A DNA stretch of 64,000 nucleotides from contig JANXBT010000002.1 in the NCBI GenBank assembly GCA_025060415.1, forward strand, positions 467,270 to 531,269, given 5' to 3'. Source of the stretch: Candidatus Bipolaricaulota bacterium. Lineage in GTDB: Bacteria; Bipolaricaulota; Bipolaricaulia; Bipolaricaulales; Bipolaricaulaceae. Shown here in pieces: positions 34,020-42,383 of this stretch. A model generated the notes under the pieces. It did no database searches. It saw only the letters and a list, made by a program, of their open reading frames with translations, and was not told the origin of the DNA. Position 1 is the first letter of the stretch; each line of letters opens with the position of its first letter. The position numbers and the translations under genes are program-made.

Positions 34020-35510
34020 ATGTCGGCCCTGGCGGAGCTCAAGAGCTACGTGGCGGAGATGGTGGAGCTCCAGGCCGCCGCGGCCATCGCCCACTGGGAC
34101 GCCCGCACCTACATGCCCGAGCGGGGGGTGGAGACGCGGGCCAAGGTGGTGGGCCGGCTGTCGCGCCTGGCCTTCGAGCGCGTGGTCTCCCCCAAATTCG
34201 GGGAGCTTTTGGCCGCCGCAGAAAAGGAGCTCCCGAACGCCTCCGAGGCGGAGCGGGCCATGGTCCGCATGGGGAAGAGGGACCACGAACGGGCCCGCGC
34301 CATCCCCCCGGACTTCTATCAGAGGTTCGTGGAGCTCTGCACCAAGGCGGAATCCGTGTGGGAGAAGGCCAAGGCCGAGGCCAACTTCGCCCTCTTCCGG
34401 CCCTACTTGGCGGAGATCGTGGACATGGTGCGGGAGATGGCCCGCCTGATCGGCTACAAGGAGCACCCCTACGACGCCCTCCTTGAGGAGTACGAGCCGG
34501 GGATGACCACGCGGGAGGTGGCCGGGATCCTGGGCGGCCTGCGGGAGCGGCTCGTGCCCTTTGTGCGGGAGCTTCAGGAGCGGGGTACGCCGCCGCCCCC
34601 CATCCCCGCGGGCCGCTACCGCCTCCCCAGCCAGAAGGCCCTCTGCACCGAGGTCCTCAAGGCCATCGGCTACGACTTCTCCGCGGGGAGGCTCGACGAG
34701 TCCGCCCACCCCTTCACCATCGGCCTGGGCCCAGGGGACACCCGCGTCACCAACCGCTACAACGAGGCGGAGCCCTTCTCCGCCCTTTATGGAGCCCTCC
34801 ACGAGGGCGGGCATGCCCTCTACGACCAGGGCATCCCGCCGGAGCTCTACTGGATGGGCCTGGCCGGCGGCGCCTCCTACGGGATCCACGAGTCCCAGTC
34901 CCGCTTCTGGGAAAACCAAATCGGAAGGAGCCTCGCCTTCTGGGAGTTCTTCAAGCCCCGGCTCGCCCGGCGGTTCCGCGGGTTCGCCCGCACCTCCCCG
35001 GAAACGATCTTCCGTATGGTGAACAAAGTGGAGCCCTCCCTCATCCGCGTGGAGGCCGATGAGGTCACCTACAACCTCCACATCTGCCTCCGCTTCGAGC
35101 TCGAGGTGGAGCTCCTGGAGGGGCGCCTCAAGGTGGAGGACCTTCCGGAGCGGTGGAACGCGGCGATGAAGGCCTACTTGGGGGTGGTGCCCCCGGACGA
35201 CGCGAAAGGGGTGCTCCAGGACGTGCACTGGTCGGGCGGGGCCTTCGGGTACTTCCCCTCCTATGCCCTGGGGAACCTCTACGCCGCCCAGTTCATGGAG
35301 AAATTGCAAGAGGCCCAGCCCAACCTGTGGGACGAAGTGCGGAAAGGGCAATTCCAAAACGTCCTCTCTTGGCTGCGGCAGAACATCCATCGCTACGGGC
35401 GCATGTACTTCCCCGAGGAGCTGTGCCAGAAAGTCACGGGGGAAAAGCTCTCGCCGGAGCCCTTCCTCCGGTACCTGCGGGAGAAGTACGCCCTCGTGTA
35501 CCGGTTGTAG
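34020..35510 (+). CDS. Carboxypeptidase Taq (M32 family)
   Basis: A 496-residue metallocarboxypeptidase. The zinc motif HEGGHALYDQG lies at about residues 260-270 and the third ligand in GIHESQSRFWEN about 30 residues later. The DxRxT-type substrate motif is present as PGDTRVTNRYNE, and the C-terminal YxxQ-type region reads LYAAQF. M32 enzymes are common in thermophiles and remove most C-terminal amino acids. It starts one base after the TldD/PmbA stop, suggesting linked peptide degradation. Confidence 0.95.
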   Translation: MSALAELKSYVAEMVELQAAAAIAHWDARTYMPERGVETRAKVVGRLSRLAFERVVSPKFGELLAAAEKELPNASEAERAMVRMGKRDHERARAIPPDFYQRFVELCTKAESVWEKAKAEANFALFRPYLAEIVDMVREMARLIGYKEHPYDALLEEYEPGMTTREVAGILGGLRERLVPFVRELQERGTPPPPIPAGRYRLPSQKALCTEVLKAIGYDFSAGRLDESAHPFTIGLGPGDTRVTNRYNEAEPFSALYGALHEGGHALYDQGIPPELYWMGLAGGASYGIHESQSRFWENQIGRSLAFWEFFKPRLARRFRGFARTSPETIFRMVNKVEPSLIRVEADEVTYNLHICLRFELEVELLEGRLKVEDLPERWNAAMKAYLGVVPPDDAKGVLQDVHWSGGAFGYFPSYALGNLYAAQFMEKLQEAQPNLWDEVRKGQFQNVLSWLRQNIHRYGRMYFPEELCQKVTGEKLSPEPFLRYLREKYALVYRL

Positions 35511-35699
35511 CCCGGAGGGCTCCCTCGCCCCTCGAGGCTGGGGCGGACCGCCCAAGCGGAGGCTCAGCGGGCCCCGCGCGGGTTTGGGCCGGGGGAGTCC
35601 AACAAAAAGGAAGCGCTTGAGAAATCCGCCTTTTGGCGGCGCGCAAGCCCGCGGGGAGCGCCTCGCGCTGGAAGCGCGGCCCCCTTGGGCCAAGGGAAG

Positions 35700-37154
35700 C
35701 TACTCGTTGTGGGGGATCTTGAGGGTGCTTCCGCCGATGAACTCGCGCACGAGGTGGTCCCCGGGGATGAGGCTTTGGTCCTGCACTTCCCAGAGGGTGA
35801 GGCCGGCCACCTGGGAGAGGAGCTGGGTGATCCGGCGGTAGCGGATCTGGGCGTCCAAAAAGGAGCTGTAGGGAGCGAGCTCGTCCGGCCGCGGCCAAAT
35901 CCCATCCGGCAAGAAGAAGGGCTTCAACACCGCCAGGTCGAAGGGCATGCCGCCCTGGATCTGGTAGTCCGCCAGGCCCATGAGGGGGATGATGGAGAAG
36001 AGCTCGCCCGCGCGCACGTAGTGCCAGTGGAGCAGGGTGTGGAGGGGCGGGTGGTTGCGGTGCGTGGCGTCCCGGAGCATCCGCCGCAGGAGCCGCACGT
36101 CCGTGAACTGGGTGAGCTTCCCCGTGGTGCCGTCGCCCTCGTACAGCATATTGGCGGCCTCGATGTACACGCGGAACATGTTCTCCTTGGGGATCCCCGC
36201 GGTGAGGGGCGGATAGAACCCATGGAGACAGTCCAGGAGGAGGATCTGGTCCTTCCGGAGCCGCACGGGCTTGGTGCCCACGTGCTTGCCCTCCTTGAAG
36301 CTGTAGATGGGCTTTTCGATGGTCTGTCCATCCAGGAGGGCCTTGAGGTGCTGGTTGATCCGTTGGATGTCCAGGGCCTCGGGGGTCTCGAAGTTGCGGT
36401 CGTTGAGCCAGTCTGTAGGGTGCTCCACCACCGGCCAGAAGTAGTCGTCCAGGTTGAGCATGAGGAAGTGGAGCCCTTCCCGCTCCAGGCGCTGGGTGAG
36501 CTTCACCGTGGTCGTGGTCTTCCCGGAGGAGGAGGGGCCGGAGATCCAGATCATGCGGATCTCGTCCCCCTGGGCGAGGCGCTGGAGGACCTTTTGGGCG
36601 GCCTCGTCGAGGGCGCGCTCGTAGCGCTCGGTGGCGGCCTCCACCAGGTCCTTAAGCCTTCCGGAGCGCACGATCTCGTTGAGGCCCTCCACGGTGTCGC
36701 AGCCGTGGGCCCGGTTCCAGGCCAGGGTCTCCTCGTGGAGCCTCGTGGGGTAGCCGTTGCCCACGAATTGGTCCATGGTGATGGCGCCCGCCCGCACCCA
36801 GTACTTCCCCCACCGCCAGCACTCGTAGGCATCGGCCACGGTCACCAAGCCGAAGCTGCGCAGCACGTGCAGCACCGTGTCCTGGATCTCCTCGATGGTG
36901 GGCGGGAAGTTGGCGATCCAGTGGCGGGGGTCGCGGTTGAGGGTGATCACCACCACATCGGAGAGGAACTCCGCGATGTGCTCGTCGTCGCCGAACATGA
37001 AGAGCTTGTCGTTGATGCCGGGGAGGAGGTCCTGGGCGAACCCGCCCACGGAGCGGGCGGCGCGCAGGATGGCGTTGACGATGCGGCCCTGATCGAAGGG
37101 AACGAGGGAGCGGTCGCGCTTCTGGACCTTGCGGATCCGGTTCTGGACGATCAC
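35700..37154 (-). CDS. ATP-cone and uridine kinase-like P-loop fusion protein
   Basis: A 484-residue protein. Residues 5-95 form an ATP-cone domain (KVQKRDRSLVPFDQGRIVNA), the nucleotide-sensing module otherwise found in NrdR and ribonucleotide reductases. Residues from about 200 form a phosphoribulokinase/uridine kinase-type domain with Walker A ISGPSSSGKTTTT and LNLDDYFWP. The two are fused with no other recognised domain. The start GTG at 37154 lies eight bases after TATAAT. It probably phosphorylates a nucleoside or sugar under adenine-nucleotide control; the substrate is unproven. Confidence 0.85.
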   Translation of the reverse strand: MIVQNRIRKVQKRDRSLVPFDQGRIVNAILRAARSVGGFAQDLLPGINDKLFMFGDDEHIAEFLSDVVVITLNRDPRHWIANFPPTIEEIQDTVLHVLRSFGLVTVADAYECWRWGKYWVRAGAITMDQFVGNGYPTRLHEETLAWNRAHGCDTVEGLNEIVRSGRLKDLVEAATERYERALDEAAQKVLQRLAQGDEIRMIWISGPSSSGKTTTTVKLTQRLEREGLHFLMLNLDDYFWPVVEHPTDWLNDRNFETPEALDIQRINQHLKALLDGQTIEKPIYSFKEGKHVGTKPVRLRKDQILLLDCLHGFYPPLTAGIPKENMFRVYIEAANMLYEGDGTTGKLTQFTDVRLLRRMLRDATHRNHPPLHTLLHWHYVRAGELFSIIPLMGLADYQIQGGMPFDLAVLKPFFLPDGIWPRPDELAPYSSFLDAQIRYRRITQLLSQVAGLTLWEVQDQSLIPGDHLVREFIGGSTLKIPHNE

Positions 37155-37162
37155 AAAAACGA

Positions 37163-37168
37163 ATTATA
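37163..37168 (-). promoter_or_regulatory. -10 box (TATAAT) of the ATP-cone/kinase gene
   Basis: TATAAT on the minus strand ends eight bases before a GTG start, with only T-rich sequence and no ribosome binding site between them. Confidence 0.65.
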
Positions 37169-37178
37169 AGCGCGGCCC

Positions 37179-37670
37179 CTAAAAGAGCCAGCCGTGCTCC
37201 AACCCGAGGTAGAGGAGGGTGCGGAGGCGCGCCGCGGGGAGCGAGCAATCCGGCCGCGCCGAGCCCAGGCCGTACAGAAGGCCGAGGGCCCCCAAGGCGG
37301 TGAGGAGCCCCCCGAAGGAGCCATGGCCCAGGCTCACCAGCCATTGCCCCGCCCCCAGGAAGAGGAGCCCGGCCAGGACCAGGCCCTCGCGGAAGTACTG
37401 GCAGGTCCAAAGCTCCCGTTGGGCGCGGCCCAGGGCCCGGGACCACGCCCGCCGGTCCACCCGCGGCCGCGGGTCCTCCCCCAGGTCCAGGGCCAACCGC
37501 TGCACGTCCTCCAGGGCCACCCACCGCAGCCCCTCCGCCGTGAGGAAGCCGAGCTGGGTGGGGGTGAGGCCCTGCACGCGCCCCGTCAGGACCGTGCCGT
37601 CGGACAGCACCAGGGTGTCGGCCCAGCCGGCCAGCCCCGCCACGACCGCAAGCCACAACGCCCAGCGCAT
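37179..37670 (-). CDS. Secreted/membrane protein of unknown function (163 aa)
   Basis: The family is not recognised. A signal peptide (MRWALWLAVVAGLAGWA) is followed by a small beta domain (LVLSDGTVLTGRVQGLTP), a pattern often seen in short Gly-rich SH3-like surface domains. Two hydrophobic segments (about residues 97-112 and 118-135) precede a short tail. It starts behind a GGGAGGGAG site with a TAAAGT -10 candidate about 20 bases upstream. Confidence 0.65.
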   Translation of the reverse strand: MRWALWLAVVAGLAGWADTLVLSDGTVLTGRVQGLTPTQLGFLTAEGLRWVALEDVQRLALDLGEDPRPRVDRRAWSRALGRAQRELWTCQYFREGLVLAGLLFLGAGQWLVSLGHGSFGGLLTALGALGLLYGLGSARPDCSLPAARLRTLLYLGLEHGWLF

Positions 37671-37755
37671 CCGCTCCCTCCCGGAAAGGAACTTTACCGG
37701 GCCGCCGCGCCGCCCCTGGGGTCACGCGCCTCCGCCCCACGCCCCTTTCGTCCGC

Positions 37756-37761
37756 TAGAAT
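37756..37761 (+). promoter_or_regulatory. -10 box (TAGAAT) of the metallophosphoesterase operon
   Basis: TAGAAT ends five bases before the GTG at 37767. No ribosome binding site lies between. Confidence 0.5.
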
Positions 37762-37766
37762 GGGGC

Positions 37767-38384
37767 GTGCGCATTTTGGCCGTGGGCGACGAGGTCAGCC
37801 CCGCCCTGGAACGGGCCGTCCTCTCCCCCTCCTTCCCCAAGGTGGACCTCATCCTCTCCTGCGGGGACCTGCCCTACGATTACCTGGAGTTCCTCCTGGA
37901 CGCGGTGGATGCGCCCCTCCTCTTCGTGCGGGGGAACCACGACCGGCCCATCCACAGCGAGGACCGGGTGATCCAGGCCCCCCAAGGCGGGGTGGACGTG
38001 GACGGCCGGGTCGTGGAGAGGAAGGGCGTCATCGTGGTGGGGTTTGGGGGGTGCGCGCGGTACGATCCCCGGGCGGAGAACCAGTACACGGAGGGGCAGA
38101 TGCGTTGGCGGATCCGGAGGCTGTGGCCGCGGCTGTGGTGGAACGCGCGCCGGCGGGGCCGGGCCTGCGACATCCTCCTCACCCATGCCCCGCCCTTTGG
38201 GGTCCACGACGGGACGGACCCCGCCCACCGCGGGTTTGAGGCGTTCCTGTGGTTCATCCGGCGCTGGCGGCCCCGGATCCACCTCCACGGCCACACCCCG
38301 CCCCGGCCGGGCCTCCCCGCCACCACCCAAATCGGCCCCACCCAGGTCGTGCACGTGCGCGGCTTCCGCCTCCTGGAGCTGTGA
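37767..38384 (+). CDS. Calcineurin-like metallophosphoesterase
   Basis: A 205-residue phosphoesterase. Metal-binding motifs are in order: SCGDLPYDY (GD), VRGNHDRP (GNHD), LLTHAPPFG (H) and HLHGHTPP (GHxH). The first DxH motif is replaced by GDEVS at residues 7-11, so the first metal site differs from the standard family. GTG at 37767 is five bases after TAGAAT. It is followed three bases later by the ParB-like gene. The substrate is unknown. Confidence 0.85.
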   Translation: MRILAVGDEVSPALERAVLSPSFPKVDLILSCGDLPYDYLEFLLDAVDAPLLFVRGNHDRPIHSEDRVIQAPQGGVDVDGRVVERKGVIVVGFGGCARYDPRAENQYTEGQMRWRIRRLWPRLWWNARRRGRACDILLTHAPPFGVHDGTDPAHRGFEAFLWFIRRWRPRIHLHGHTPPRPGLPATTQIGPTQVVHVRGFRLLEL

Positions 38385-38387
38385 GCC

Positions 38388-39203
38388 ATGCCCATCCCCT
38401 TCGCGCGCTTTTGGGAACGCATCTTCCCCTTCGCCCGCAACGAGCCCTCCTTCCTCCTCCCCTTCGACTGGGTGAAGGAGAAGGTGCCCATAACCGGCTG
38501 GCGGTATTTGGGCCTGCAGGAGGTGGAGCTGGAGAAGATCGTGGGCAGCGTGAACCGCTACCAGGACTTCACCCGGGCCTTCTTGCCCCTTTATGAAGAC
38601 GTGCGGCTGAAGAAGGTCGAGGCGGCCTTGAGCCGCGGCGAGGTCCTCCCGCCCGTGCAGCTATACAAGCTGGGCGAAGCCTACTTTGTGGTGGACGGCC
38701 ACCACCGCGTGGCCGCCGCCAAACGGCAGGGGGGCAAGTTCATCGACGCCGAGGTGTGGGAGTTCATCCCCCTGGTGCCCATCTCCCCCACGGACACGGA
38801 AAAGGACATCCTCCTCAAGGCCGAGTACGCCGCGTTCCTCCGCCACACCCGCCTCAAGGAGCTCCGGCCCGAGGCGGAAATCCTCTTCTCCGAGCTCTCC
38901 GGCTACCGCAAGCTCCTGGAGCACATCGACGTGCACCGCTACTTCCGGGGGATCGAGGAGGGCCGGGAGGTCCCGTACGAGGAGGCGGTGGTCTCCTGGT
39001 ACGACCGGGTGTACAAGCCCATCGTGGAGGCCATCCGCGAGACCGGGATTTTGGCGTACTTCCCGGGGCGCACGGAGGCCGACCTCTACGTTTGGCTTTC
39101 CGAGCACCTCTATTACCTGGCGCAGGAGCAGGGCGGGATGCCCGAGCTGCACGCCGCGGCCCGCGCCTTCGCCCAAAAGTACGGGGTCAGCCCGAAGAAC
39201 TAG
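38388..39203 (+). CDS. ParB/sulfiredoxin-fold-like protein with DGHHR motif
   Basis: A 271-residue soluble protein. The core segment RGEVLPPVQLYKLGEAYFVV leads to VDGHHRVAAAKRQGG at about residues 103-117, the signature of ParB/Srx-fold nucleases and of SerK/SbnI-type serine kinases. The C-terminal half, about 130 residues, is helical and unfamiliar. No DNA-binding helix-turn-helix is visible, so a chromosome-partition role is unlikely. Three bases separate it from the phosphoesterase gene; its 3' end overlaps convergent pgsA by 17 bases. Confidence 0.7.
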   Translation: MPIPFARFWERIFPFARNEPSFLLPFDWVKEKVPITGWRYLGLQEVELEKIVGSVNRYQDFTRAFLPLYEDVRLKKVEAALSRGEVLPPVQLYKLGEAYFVVDGHHRVAAAKRQGGKFIDAEVWEFIPLVPISPTDTEKDILLKAEYAAFLRHTRLKELRPEAEILFSELSGYRKLLEHIDVHRYFRGIEEGREVPYEEAVVSWYDRVYKPIVEAIRETGILAYFPGRTEADLYVWLSEHLYYLAQEQGGMPELHAAARAFAQKYGVSPKN

Positions 39204-39744
39204 GCCGGAAGAGCTTCCGCGCCCGCCAGAAGTACTCCCCCCCGGAGATCACGGCCAGGGCCACCGCCAAGTACAAGAACACCTCCTTGAACACCAGCCC
39301 CAGCGCGCCAACCCCGAAGTAGCGGGTGGCCAAAATGAACAGGGCCAGGCCCACGTGGGAGAGGGTCTTGAGCTTCCCCAACGGGCTGGCGGGGATCACC
39401 AGGCCCTCGGCGAGGGCGAGCACGCGCAGCCCGGTGACCAAAAACTCGCGGGCCAGGATGACGATCACCGGGAGGGCCCGCAGCTCCCCGAACTCCACGA
39501 AGGACACAAACGCCGCGGCCACCAGGATCTTGTCGGCGATGGGATCCGCCAGCTTCCCGAACGTGGTCACCTCCCGCAGGGAGCGGGCCAGGTACCCGTC
39601 CACGGCGTCGGTGAGGGCGGCGACGGCGAACAGGGCCAGGGCGAGGATCTTGCACACCGTCCCCGGGAGGAACAGGAACGCCAAAAAGAGGGGGACCGCG
39701 GCGAGGCGGGCGAGCGTAAGGCTGTTGGGGACGTTCCAGCGCAC
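39187..39744 (-). CDS. pgsA: CDP-diacylglycerol-glycerol-3-phosphate 3-phosphatidyltransferase
   Basis: A 185-residue integral membrane enzyme that makes phosphatidylglycerol phosphate. The CDP-alcohol phosphotransferase motif (D-x2-DG-x2-AR-x8-G-x3-D-x3-D) is complete, reading DAVDGYLAR and then GKLADPIAD at about residues 47-72. NVPNSLTLARL at the N-terminus is also typical. The start is GTG at 39744, six bases after a TAGGTT -10 box with a good -35 box. Bacterial membrane lipids are therefore expected. Confidence 0.95.
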   Translation of the reverse strand: MRWNVPNSLTLARLAAVPLFLAFLFLPGTVCKILALALFAVAALTDAVDGYLARSLREVTTFGKLADPIADKILVAAAFVSFVEFGELRALPVIVILAREFLVTGLRVLALAEGLVIPASPLGKLKTLSHVGLALFILATRYFGVGALGLVFKEVFLYLAVALAVISGGEYFWRARKLFRPSSSG

Positions 39745-39750
39745 GGGGGC

Positions 39751-39779
39751 AACCTAGCGCAAAACCCGGGCGCGGTCAA
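39751..39779 (-). promoter_or_regulatory. Promoter of pgsA
   Basis: TTGACC and TAGGTT are spaced by 17 bases on the minus strand. The -10 box ends six bases before the GTG start, so the mRNA should be leaderless. Confidence 0.75.
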
Positions 39780-39788
39780 CGACGGGGC

Positions 39789-40493
39789 TCAGACGCCCAG
39801 GTACGCCCTCCGCACGAGGTCGGACTCGCGCAGCGCGGGGGCGGAGCCGTGGGCCACGATGCGCCCCGTCTCCAGGACGTAGCCGTAGTCGGCCAGGGAG
39901 AGGGCGGCGCGGGCGTTCTGCTCCACAAGGAGGAGGGTGCGGCCCTCCGCCTTCAGGCGGGCGAAGGCCCGGTACATCTCGGCGATGAGGACGGGGGCCA
40001 AGCCCAGGGAGGGCTCGTCCAGGAGGAGGATTTTGGGGCCGGCCATGAGGGCCCGGCCCACGGCCAGCATCTGCTGCTCCCCGCCGGAGAGGGTCCCGCC
40101 CCGCTGCCGCACCCGCTCCTTCAGGCGCGGGAAGAGGGAGAACACGAACTCCAGATCCCGGGCCACGCCGGCGGAATCGCTGCGGGCGTAGGCCCCCAAA
40201 AGGAGGTTCTCCAGGACCGTGAGGTCGGGGAAGATGCGGCGGCCCTCGGGCGCCAGGGAGAGCCCCAGCCGCACGATCTCGTGGGGCCGCCGCCCCAGCA
40301 GGGAGCGGCCGTCCAGGGTGATCGCGCCCTCCCGGGGCCGCACCAGCCCCATGATGGCCCGCAGGGTCGTGGTCTTGCCCGCGCCGTTGGCGCCCAAAAG
40401 GGTCACCACGCTCCCCTTGGGCACGGAAAAGGAGACCCCCTGCAGCGCGTGGATTCCCCCGTAGAACACGTGGAGGTTGCGGATCTCAAGCAC
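39789..40493 (-). CDS. livF: Branched-chain amino acid ABC transporter ATPase LivF
   Basis: A 234-residue ATPase with Walker A GANGAGKTTTL, signature LSGGEQQMLAVGRAL and Walker B LLLDEPSLGLAP, the last being characteristic of LivF. It is the promoter-distal gene of a five-gene livK-H-M-G-F operon. The start is GTG at 40493, overlapping livG by eight bases. Confidence 0.95.
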   Translation of the reverse strand: MLEIRNLHVFYGGIHALQGVSFSVPKGSVVTLLGANGAGKTTTLRAIMGLVRPREGAITLDGRSLLGRRPHEIVRLGLSLAPEGRRIFPDLTVLENLLLGAYARSDSAGVARDLEFVFSLFPRLKERVRQRGGTLSGGEQQMLAVGRALMAGPKILLLDEPSLGLAPVLIAEMYRAFARLKAEGRTLLLVEQNARAALSLADYGYVLETGRIVAHGSAPALRESDLVRRAYLGV

Positions 40494-41271
40494 GGAGGGC
40501 CTCCTCGCCTAAGTAAGCCTCGATCACCTTGGGGTGGCGCTTGATCTCCTCCGGGGTGCCCTCGGCGATGCTAACCCCAAAGTCGATCACGCGAATGCGC
40601 GGGCAGATCCCCATCACCACCTGCATCACGTGCTCGATGAGGAAGATGGTGAGGCCGAAGGTCTCGCGGATCTTGAGGATGAAGCCCATGAGGTCCTGGG
40701 CCTCCTGGGGGTTCATGCCCGCGGCGGGCTCGTCCAAAAGGAGGAGCTTGGGTTGGGTGGCCAGGGCCCGGGCGATCTCCACCCGCCGTTGGAGCCCATA
40801 AGGCAGGGCTCCGGCCCGGAAGTGCGCCCACCGCTCCAGGCCCACCGCGGCCAAAAGCTCCAGCCCCCGCTCCCGCATCCACCGCTCCTCCCGCACGTAC
40901 CGCGGGGTGGGAAGAAGGGCGTCGAACACGGTGGAGCGCACGCGGGGGTGGAAGGAGATGAGCACGTTCTCCAGGGCCGTCATCTCCCGGCAGAGGCGGA
41001 TGTTCTGGAAGGTGCGGGCGATGCCGAGCCGGGCGATCTTCCAGGGGGGGAGGCCGGTGATGTCCCGGCCCTCGAAGAGCACGCGGCCCTCGCTGGGCAC
41101 GTAGTGGCCGGTGATCATGTTGAAGATCGTGGTCTTCCCGGCGCCGTTGGGGCCGATGAGGCCCACCAGCTCCCCGTAGCGGATGTCCATGGAGAACTCG
41201 CGCACGGCCACGAGGCCGCCGAACCGCATGGTGAGGTTCTGCAGGCTCAGGATCACCGAATCTTGGACCAT
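40486..41271 (-). CDS. livG: Branched-chain amino acid ABC transporter ATPase LivG
   Basis: A 261-residue ATPase. Walker A is GPNGAGKTT, RTFQNIRLCREMTALENVL is the LivG-type Q-loop region, and Walker B is LLLDEPAAGMNP. The usual LSYGQQRRLEIARAL signature reads LPYGLQRRVEIARAL, with Pro and Leu changes. ATG at 41271 has GGAGG five bases upstream; a GTG at 41277 is less likely. It overlaps livM by 19 bases. Confidence 0.94.
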   Translation of the reverse strand: MVQDSVILSLQNLTMRFGGLVAVREFSMDIRYGELVGLIGPNGAGKTTIFNMITGHYVPSEGRVLFEGRDITGLPPWKIARLGIARTFQNIRLCREMTALENVLISFHPRVRSTVFDALLPTPRYVREERWMRERGLELLAAVGLERWAHFRAGALPYGLQRRVEIARALATQPKLLLLDEPAAGMNPQEAQDLMGFILKIRETFGLTIFLIEHVMQVVMGICPRIRVIDFGVSIAEGTPEEIKRHPKVIEAYLGEEALRA

Positions 41272-42383
41272 ACCCACCTCCCGGCCCGGCCCAACCCGGC
41301 CCAGGTGAACTCCTCCTGCCCAAAGAGGCCCCGCCGGAAGAAGAGCATGGAGGCGATGAGGAGGAGGGCGAACACCACCATGCGCATGCCCGGCACCACC
41401 GCGGTGTCCACGAACCGCAGGGCCTCAAAGATCGTGGCGAAGATGAACCCGCCCACCACCGCCCCGCTGATGCTCCCCATCCCCCCAAGCACGATGATGA
41501 GGAGGAGGTAGAAGGTCATGAAGAAGCGGAAGAGGTCGGGGGTGATGGTGCCGATGAGGGCGGCCATGAGGCCGCCGGCCAGCCCGGCGCAGAACGCGCT
41601 AAAAAGGAAGGCCAGGAGCTTGTGGCGGAACACGTTGATGCCCATGGACTCCGCCGCCAGCTCGTCCTCCCGGATGGCCCGCAGGGCCCGGCCGAAGCTG
41701 GAGTTCTTCAGGCGCACCGCCGCGTACACCACCACCACCAGGATCCCAAAGGTCCACCACAGGTTCGTGTAGGGCGGGATGCCCTTGATGCCCATGGCGC
41801 CGTTGGTGAGCTGGGGGAGGTTGGCCACAAGAAGGAAGAGGATCTCCCCAAAGCCCAGGGTGGCGATGGCCAGGTAATCCCCGCGCAGGGCGCGCAGGGC
41901 GGGGATGCCCACGACCACCGCGGCCAGGACCGCGGCCACCCCGCCCGCCAGCAGCGCCAAAATGAACATGGAGCCGGGCAGGGCGATGCGGTTGAACGGC
42001 CACACCAGGGGCCGCAGGATCCACACCATCTCCTTTTGGTGCAGGGGGAGGATGAGGAGGGTGGTGAGGTACGCGCCCAAAAGCATGAACCCGTGGGCCC
42101 CCAGGGAGAACTGGCCGGTGACCCCGTTGATGACGGTGTAGCCCACCGCGGCGATGGCGTAGATGGCGCCGAAGTTGAGGACGCGCCAGATGAACCGATC
42201 CAAGCCCTTCTCGCCCCAGCTCACGAAGGCGAACAGCCCGGCGAGCACAAGCCCAGTGAGGAAGAAGCGCCAATAGGCCCGCAGGACAGCAAGAAGGTCA
42301 CGCCCCCAGGCCCGCAGCACGGCGAGAAGACCCCGCGCCCAGGCCCGCAGGCGGACAGGCCAGTTACGCGCCCACGCCCTCAT
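41253..42383 (-). CDS. livM: Branched-chain amino acid ABC transporter permease LivM
   Basis: A 376-residue permease with about ten hydrophobic helices. GDYLAIATLGFGEI and GRALRAIREDELAAESMGIN (the ATPase-contact loop) are typical of LivM. The first 40 residues are an unusual positively charged extension built from three 11-residue repeats (RAWARGLLAVL, RAWGRDLLAVL, then RAYWRFFLTGL). ATG at 42383 overlaps livH by four bases. Confidence 0.94.
   Translation of the reverse strand: MRAWARNWPVRLRAWARGLLAVLRAWGRDLLAVLRAYWRFFLTGLVLAGLFAFVSWGEKGLDRFIWRVLNFGAIYAIAAVGYTVINGVTGQFSLGAHGFMLLGAYLTTLLILPLHQKEMVWILRPLVWPFNRIALPGSMFILALLAGGVAAVLAAVVVGIPALRALRGDYLAIATLGFGEILFLLVANLPQLTNGAMGIKGIPPYTNLWWTFGILVVVVYAAVRLKNSSFGRALRAIREDELAAESMGINVFRHKLLAFLFSAFCAGLAGGLMAALIGTITPDLFRFFMTFYLLLIIVLGGMGSISGAVVGGFIFATIFEALRFVDTAVVPGMRMVVFALLLIASMLFFRRGLFGQEEFTWAGLGRAGRWVWSKIR

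Noticed and set aside
35511..35699. Possible gene or terminator between the M32 gene and the ATP-cone kinase gene
   Set aside because: Short inverted repeats (CCGCC-TTTT-GGCGG near 35630) occur but no T run follows on either strand. The frames are shadows, so I report nothing firm in this 189-base gap.
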